Below are positions 60,080-64,000 of a stretch of 64,000 nucleotides of DNA, piece by piece. Origin of the DNA: an uncultured bacterium (GTDB lineage Bacteria; Planctomycetota; UBA1135; GCA-002686595); assembly GCA_937910685.1 (NCBI GenBank), contig CALEMP010000250.1:18668-82667 (forward strand), given 5' to 3'. A program made the translations under genes and the position numbers. The stretch's first letter is position 1; each line of letters opens with the position of its first letter. The notes beneath the pieces are model-generated. The model did no database searches, had not been told where the DNA came from, and was given only the letters and a program-made list of their open reading frames with translations.

Positions 60080-60823
60080 ATGACCATTACAGCTACCGTT
60101 TCGCCCATTATTTATGGGCCCTTCACCACCCAGCGTCTCGAGAGAACCCTGACCATCGACCTTTGCGCAGCCCGCAACCACATGGTCGTTTCCAAGGACA
60201 GCACGCTTCCCCGCTCCTCGCTCGTGGTGACCACCGCCGCCACGCGCATCATCGAACTCTCCAAGGCCGGCGAGAAAGTTAAGAGTATCGTGATCATCGG
60301 CTCAAGCGCCGACCCCACCGAGCACCCGGACCTGCGCGAGGCCAGCGAGAACTTTCGCACCCTCTGCAACAAGTGGTTCCCCCGGGCCAAGCTCTACATC
60401 CAAAGCAACTGCGCCAACATCGGCGCAGTTGATGTACGCGCCGCGCTTTCGATCTACGACCGCATCCTCGCCCGTTTCGAATGGGGCACGACCAAGACCT
60501 ACAGCGCTCTAACCGGTGGCAAGTCCACCGACTTTGCGGTTCTCGTCAAGGACCTGCACTACTTCGATAACCTGATCGTGATGGCCAGCATCTACCGCGG
60601 CGACCAGGACAACAGCACGGACCACGAGGTCAAGGCTTGGATCAAACGCTTGGCCGAGATCAAGCCCAACTCAATTCAGATTCTGAAAGGCCTGCCCTTC
60701 AACCCCAAGGACCGCAAACTGCGCGCCGCGCCCACCGGCACGATCAAGAAAATCGTCGACCTTATTGGGGAAGAAACGGGCCTTGCGGTTTCGGTGCATG
60801 ATGACGAAAACCTGATGCGCTAG
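60080..60823 (+). CDS. Radical-SAM-like protein lacking the Fe-S cysteines
   Basis: 247 residues. The order of landmarks follows COG0731-type radical SAM proteins: YGPFTTQRLERTLTIDL (12-28) parallels the YGPVxSRRxGxSLGIDL start, GSSADPTEHPDL (74-85) parallels GSGEPTLHPDL, FPRAKLYIQSN (100-110) parallels the TNG strand, and ASIYRGDQDNS with EVKAWIKRLAEIKPNSIQI matches the last barrel strands. The CxxxCxxC segment is replaced by LCAARNHMVVSKDST, with one cysteine, and the GEP SAM motif reads ADP. It therefore looks like a pseudoenzyme keeping the barrel. I chose the ATG at 60080; the frame is open to 59960 without likeness. A strong terminator follows. Confidence 0.72.
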   Translation: MTITATVSPIIYGPFTTQRLERTLTIDLCAARNHMVVSKDSTLPRSSLVVTTAATRIIELSKAGEKVKSIVIIGSSADPTEHPDLREASENFRTLCNKWFPRAKLYIQSNCANIGAVDVRAALSIYDRILARFEWGTTKTYSALTGGKSTDFAVLVKDLHYFDNLIVMASIYRGDQDNSTDHEVKAWIKRLAEIKPNSIQILKGLPFNPKDRKLRAAPTGTIKKIVDLIGEETGLAVSVHDDENLMR

Positions 60824-60851
60824 GGCCCGAACCCGAGCCCCAAGAGCCTCC

Positions 60852-60889
60852 CACGCGGGAGCTCCCAGACCACTGGGAGCTCCCGCGTG
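60852..60889 (+). terminator. Perfect 16-bp terminator hairpin
   Basis: Arms 60852-60867 and 60874-60889 are fully complementary around a six-base loop, 28 bases after the radical-SAM-like gene. No long T-run follows. Confidence 0.75.
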
Positions 60890-61019
60890 TGCGTTTGAAG
60901 CGCCCCCTTCGCCCTCATCACCCCGATCGCACCATAAGGGGCAAGACTCCCGGCGACCGGGCCGATGGTCCATCAGGGGAGGCGCGCGGCCTCGCCCATT
61001 CCCAACCCTGGACCCCCTC

Positions 61020-61622
61020 ATGATTCTTCTCCTCCTCGCCTCCCTCGCCTCCCCTTCGGCTCACCTGCCCACCCTCCACGCAGCCCCTTCCTTGCAGGCT
61101 CCAGGCAGCGCATTCCAATACACCTATCTGGAAGTTGGCATAGGCCGCGAAGATCGCACGGAGGCCGACTCCCTGACTCTTGGTGCCTCCCTTGAGTTCA
61201 ACGACACCTGGTTCGCGCGCTTCGGATACGGACTTACGTCTGTAGAGGTCGCGCCTCTCAGCTTGGACGCAACCTCTCTGCAGGTGGGTCTCGGTCTGCA
61301 CACGATACTCGCCAAGCAAATCGACTTGTATGGAGTCGCGTCCTATGTGGACTACAGCTTTGACACGACTGTCGGCGGGATAGATATCGGTACACCCAAC
61401 GTCGACGGATTCAGCTACGAGGTAGGCACCCGTATACACGCATCCTCATGGCTTGAGCTCGACCTCAGCTACACGATTATCGACGTGGAAGATTTTTCAA
61501 TCCCGGACAGTCTCGGGATAAACGCCTTGGTCGATGTCACTTCAGCCATTTCCTTCAGCGCCAACTACAGCACCAGCGACGACAGTGATCTCCTGGGAAT
61601 CGGCCTGCGCTTTCACTTCTGA
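61020..61622 (+). CDS. Outer-membrane beta-barrel protein
   Basis: 200 residues. A signal peptide (about 1-22, MILLLLASLASPSAHLPTLHAA) is followed by alternating amphipathic strands such as FQYTYLEVGIGRED, SLTLGASLEFNDTWFARFGYG, LYGVASYVDYSFDT and ISFSANYSTSDDSDL. The chain ends with GIGLRFHF, a C-terminal aromatic beta-signal for insertion by the Bam machinery. The size suits an eight-strand OmpA/OmpW-like barrel. A perfect hairpin follows. Confidence 0.82.
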   Translation: MILLLLASLASPSAHLPTLHAAPSLQAPGSAFQYTYLEVGIGREDRTEADSLTLGASLEFNDTWFARFGYGLTSVEVAPLSLDATSLQVGLGLHTILAKQIDLYGVASYVDYSFDTTVGGIDIGTPNVDGFSYEVGTRIHASSWLELDLSYTIIDVEDFSIPDSLGINALVDVTSAISFSANYSTSDDSDLLGIGLRFHF

Positions 61623-61658
61623 TTCAGCCGGCCACGTCGATACTGGCCGCCAATGCAA

Positions 61659-61690
61659 GAGGCGCCAGATACGAATGCATCTGGCGCCTC
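61659..61690. terminator. Bidirectional 12-bp terminator hairpin
   Basis: Arms 61659-61670 and 61679-61690 are perfectly complementary with an eight-base loop. It lies between the convergent barrel gene and the leftward SPFH gene and can serve both. Confidence 0.7.
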
Positions 61691-61720
61691 GAGCAATCTT
61701 GCCGAGAAATCTACTTGGCC

Positions 61721-62818
61721 CTATTCCTTTTCAGTGCCAACCAACAAGCGCACTAGGGCGTCGATGTCGATCACACTGGGGACGTCGGGGTCGTTAGAGT
61801 TCAGGGTGACGGACGCGAAGTTCAGGTTCTCTGCCGCGTCGCGGGCCTGAAGGATGCGGCCACCAAGGGTGTCGAGGGCGGCGTTCCTCAGCCTATCTCG
61901 CAGAGCGCCGGCCTTGGTCACGGCCAAGTTGCCGTCAGCAACCATCACCTCGTATTCCGCGTCCACAGTTGCCCGGACCCTTAGGTCGTACTCAGCGGAC
62001 TCGCCCAACACCTTGGCCACCTTGACCTGGTTATCCGACTCGGCTTCCTGAATTTGCTTGTCCCAGGTGGCGATGAGCTCCTTCACATCAGCTTCGGTGA
62101 CTTTTTCGATCTTGCCGGTCTTCGCCAAGGCCTCTTCCACATTCTGCAGGCTCTTTTCGAGCAAAGCCAGCTGTTGCTTCAACTGACGGTCCTGCAGCTT
62201 GCGCTCGTAGGTATCGGGAAACCGCACGGCACGAATCAGCAGCCGGTCAGGAGTGATGTGGAACTTGCGCAGAGCCTCTTGTAGGACGGGTAGGGTGTCC
62301 TTAGCGCGCTGCAAACGAATTTCCGTATTCACGAAATCCTCAGGCGAAAGCTGAGCGAGTTCTTCTCGCAAGACGCTTTGCACTGTGGACACCACGCGCT
62401 CTTGGTAAGAGGTCTGAAGGCCTTCGGCCACCAGCAGGTTCGCCTCGCCTTCGATGATGCGATAGGTCACGGTCACATCGATGGCAGCCGTGTTGTTGTC
62501 CTTGGTACGGATGTCCAAGGGCGGCCGGCGCTGAGAGTTCCGCGTGCCAACAACAAACATCCCGCGTCCCGATTGATGAGCATCCGTCTTGCTAAAGGTT
62601 AAAAAGTGCGAGCGTCGATCCAAGCGGTGCCATTTATGGACACCCACAACTCCCAGGTGGATTCCGGGCTGGAAGTCCACGGTTTCGACACCCGAACCCC
62701 ATGCATTCGCACGTACGCCGATTTCACCCGGGTTGATTTTGACGGTCAGGGCGGCGGAAAGGGCCACCGCAAGAATTGCAAGGACCAATAGGCCGATAAT
62801 AGGTTTGGTGGGATTCAT
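61721..62818 (-). CDS. SPFH/prohibitin-family protein (HflC-like)
   Basis: 365 residues. One N-terminal membrane helix (about 7-26, IIGLLVLAILAVALSAALTV) is followed by the SPFH domain: KINPGEIGVRANAWGSG, IDVTVTYRI and RAKDTLPVLQEALRKFHI. A coiled-coil rich in Lys/Glu/Gln follows (about 210-300). Such proteins form membrane-bound rings that regulate FtsH protease or organise membrane domains. The start overlaps the stop of the upstream SPFH gene by four bases (ATGA). The split into two SPFH proteins resembles hflK-hflC, but the symbols cannot be assigned from this alone. Confidence 0.87.
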   Translation of the reverse strand: MNPTKPIIGLLVLAILAVALSAALTVKINPGEIGVRANAWGSGVETVDFQPGIHLGVVGVHKWHRLDRRSHFLTFSKTDAHQSGRGMFVVGTRNSQRRPPLDIRTKDNNTAAIDVTVTYRIIEGEANLLVAEGLQTSYQERVVSTVQSVLREELAQLSPEDFVNTEIRLQRAKDTLPVLQEALRKFHITPDRLLIRAVRFPDTYERKLQDRQLKQQLALLEKSLQNVEEALAKTGKIEKVTEADVKELIATWDKQIQEAESDNQVKVAKVLGESAEYDLRVRATVDAEYEVMVADGNLAVTKAGALRDRLRNAALDTLGGRILQARDAAENLNFASVTLNSNDPDVPSVIDIDALVRLLVGTEKE

Positions 62819-63996
62819 TGGTCTCCTCCTGCACGCCCAGCAGACAGGCTGCTGGCACTTGCCTCACGCAAGTCCGTATGTTCAAGCCGCTTCGGCTCTG
62901 GATCTCGGCTGTAAGGCACGAGGGTAAAAGTGATGGTCTTGAGCTTGTCGATCAAGGCCGCACGTACAACGACCTCGCCACGCTCTTCAAGGGCCGTGGC
63001 CCTGGCCAAGATACCCTCGGCCTCCTTGGTGTACGTAGCGGTCATACCGCGGGCACTTTGCGTCAACTGCGCATTCACCGCCTTTGCCTCAAAGTCCCGA
63101 CTGATCACGTAGGCGTCAGCTCCTTTTTGGATTTTAATCTGGCTTTGCTCGGCATTGAGCAAGTCCTTGACGAGGGCTCCCTGCAGGCTTTGCCACTGGA
63201 TCTCCTTTTCTTTGGTTGCTCCCGCCATCTTGCGTTCCCGTTCGTTCAAGAGGCGCTTCTCCTCTTCACGAAGTTTTTCGACCTCCTGGTCGGCCTCCTT
63301 ACGGTCTTCGATGGCCTGCTCGTAGGCCGGGTCGAAGCGAGGCTTGGGGCAGATCACCTGGATCAACTGCAGGCCGTGCTCTTCCAGCATCAAGCTCAAG
63401 CGCTCTTCACTGGCGATTCTGGCTGCTTGGTAGACCGTCGGGTCAGCAACCTCCACGGCGGAGTACTTGCCAAACTCATCCCGCAGCACGGAACGGGCAA
63501 AGGCCCGGACCCACTCGCGTTTGAACCCGTCCCCAGGTCCTGAGTCATCCAGCAGCAGTGCCGCTTCCGGGCCAGGCAGGATGGAGTACTGAATTTCTAG
63601 ATCGTCGAAGGAGAAATTCGAGCCGTCCTTGGCACGCACCGTGAGGAACGGGACATGGTTGGTGCTAAGTGCACGGTCCCCGGCCATCAAGAATTTTTGC
63701 GGGGTGCGGTCCATCTTGAACACATCCTCGATGAAGGGGATGTAGATCTGAAAACCGGGATTGGTGATCACGGTGCGATTGCCGCTGATGTAGTTGATTT
63801 TGACCGCAACTTCCTCAGCGGTGACACTGGTCACCCCAAGCTTGCCCATGGTGCCGAGGGCAACCATGACGAACAAAATCAGGAAGCCAGCAACGGCTAC
63901 CACGAGGCGCGAGGCATTGACAGGTGGTCGGTTTCCGCCGGGCCGAAGCTCGAAGGACTGGCCGCCGGAGGGGGGGTCGTCGTCGTTTGTTTGCAT
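62815..63996 (-). CDS. SPFH/prohibitin-family protein (HflK-like)
   Basis: 393 residues. A soluble N-terminus with a DDDPPSGGQSFELRPGG stretch precedes one membrane helix (about 29-50, LVVAVAGFLILFVMVALG). The SPFH domain follows (EEVAVKINYISGNRTVI, PGFQIYIPFIEDVFKMDRTPQ, EIQYSILPG), then a long coiled-coil (about 220-290, with DRKEADQEVEKLREEEKRLL). A flexible Gly/Ser tail ends it. It probably forms a hetero-oligomer with the adjacent SPFH protein at the inner membrane. The ATG lies four bases from the window end, so upstream genes are unseen. Confidence 0.87.
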   Translation of the reverse strand: MQTNDDDPPSGGQSFELRPGGNRPPVNASRLVVAVAGFLILFVMVALGTMGKLGVTSVTAEEVAVKINYISGNRTVITNPGFQIYIPFIEDVFKMDRTPQKFLMAGDRALSTNHVPFLTVRAKDGSNFSFDDLEIQYSILPGPEAALLLDDSGPGDGFKREWVRAFARSVLRDEFGKYSAVEVADPTVYQAARIASEERLSLMLEEHGLQLIQVICPKPRFDPAYEQAIEDRKEADQEVEKLREEEKRLLNERERKMAGATKEKEIQWQSLQGALVKDLLNAEQSQIKIQKGADAYVISRDFEAKAVNAQLTQSARGMTATYTKEAEGILARATALEERGEVVVRAALIDKLKTITFTLVPYSRDPEPKRLEHTDLREASASSLSAGRAGGDQ

Positions 63997-64000
63997 CTAA

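Noticed and set aside
59483..60181. 232-codon minus-strand frame
   Set aside because: It overlaps the start of the radical-SAM-like gene and its translation is Gly/Arg/Pro-rich without motif or ribosome site.

Overview
The window looks like a chromosomal segment of a Planctomycetota bacterium. The GC-rich sequence (about 60 percent by eye) encodes a PSD1 cytochrome/DUF1549/DUF1553 protein coupled to a Tat-exported DUF1501 protein, a pairing typical of planctomycetes. It also carries CRTAC1 (FG-GAP plus ASPIC/UnbV) and integrin-like FG-GAP secreted proteins, many lipoproteins and an OmpA/OmpW-like barrel, which point to a Gram-negative style envelope. I saw no rRNA, tRNA, CRISPR array, phage or insertion sequence.

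Layout. 0.2-4.7 kb: a coupled pair of exported amidohydrolase-fold proteins, much of whose sequence has lost metal ligands. 4.9-8.3 kb: a radical SAM protein divergent from a MIP18/SufT-like protein, a TPR protein and ATP-dependent PEP carboxykinase. 8.4-12.9 kb: a nucleotide-sugar epimerase and a LolD/MacB-type ABC ATPase with a giant FtsX-like permease. 12.9-13.7 kb: a gene-free stretch with several strong hairpins. 13.7-15.6 kb: LpoB-like and COG3014-like lipoproteins. 15.9-23.4 kb: mutS followed by two tandemly duplicated TPR lipoprotein genes and a CRTAC1-type lipoprotein. A decayed copy of the mutS 3' end between the TPR genes records the duplication. 23.5-25.6 kb: hemB-nagA. 25.6-28.4 kb: topA with a lysine-rich repeat tail. 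28.7-31.8 kb: a glycosyltransferase with an inserted domain, a type II methionine aminopeptidase and a small lipoprotein. 32-36.9 kb: an atypical Ser/Thr kinase, a secreted FG-GAP protein, a carboxypeptidase-regulatory-like protein and leucine dehydrogenase. 37-43.7 kb: a DinG-type helicase with a degenerate exonuclease domain, a glycosyltransferase, a methyltransferase and a mechanosensitive channel. 43.7-48.4 kb: a beta-helix protein remnant and the DUF1501/PSD1 pair. 48.5-59.3 kb: an 11-gene complex I operon (nuoABCDHIJKLMN) without nuoEFG. 60-64 kb: a radical-SAM-like protein lacking the cluster cysteines, an outer-membrane barrel and a coupled SPFH (HflK/HflC-like) pair.

Most of this is housekeeping and envelope biology. 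The parts most worth following are the radical-SAM-like pseudoenzyme at 60080-60823, the mutS-tail/TPR segmental duplication with its CRTAC1 partner, the amidohydrolase pair with ligand-less domains, and the degenerate nuclease domain on the DinG helicase. Many assigned starts are inferred from signal peptides or family boundaries, because Shine-Dalgarno sequences are weak throughout.
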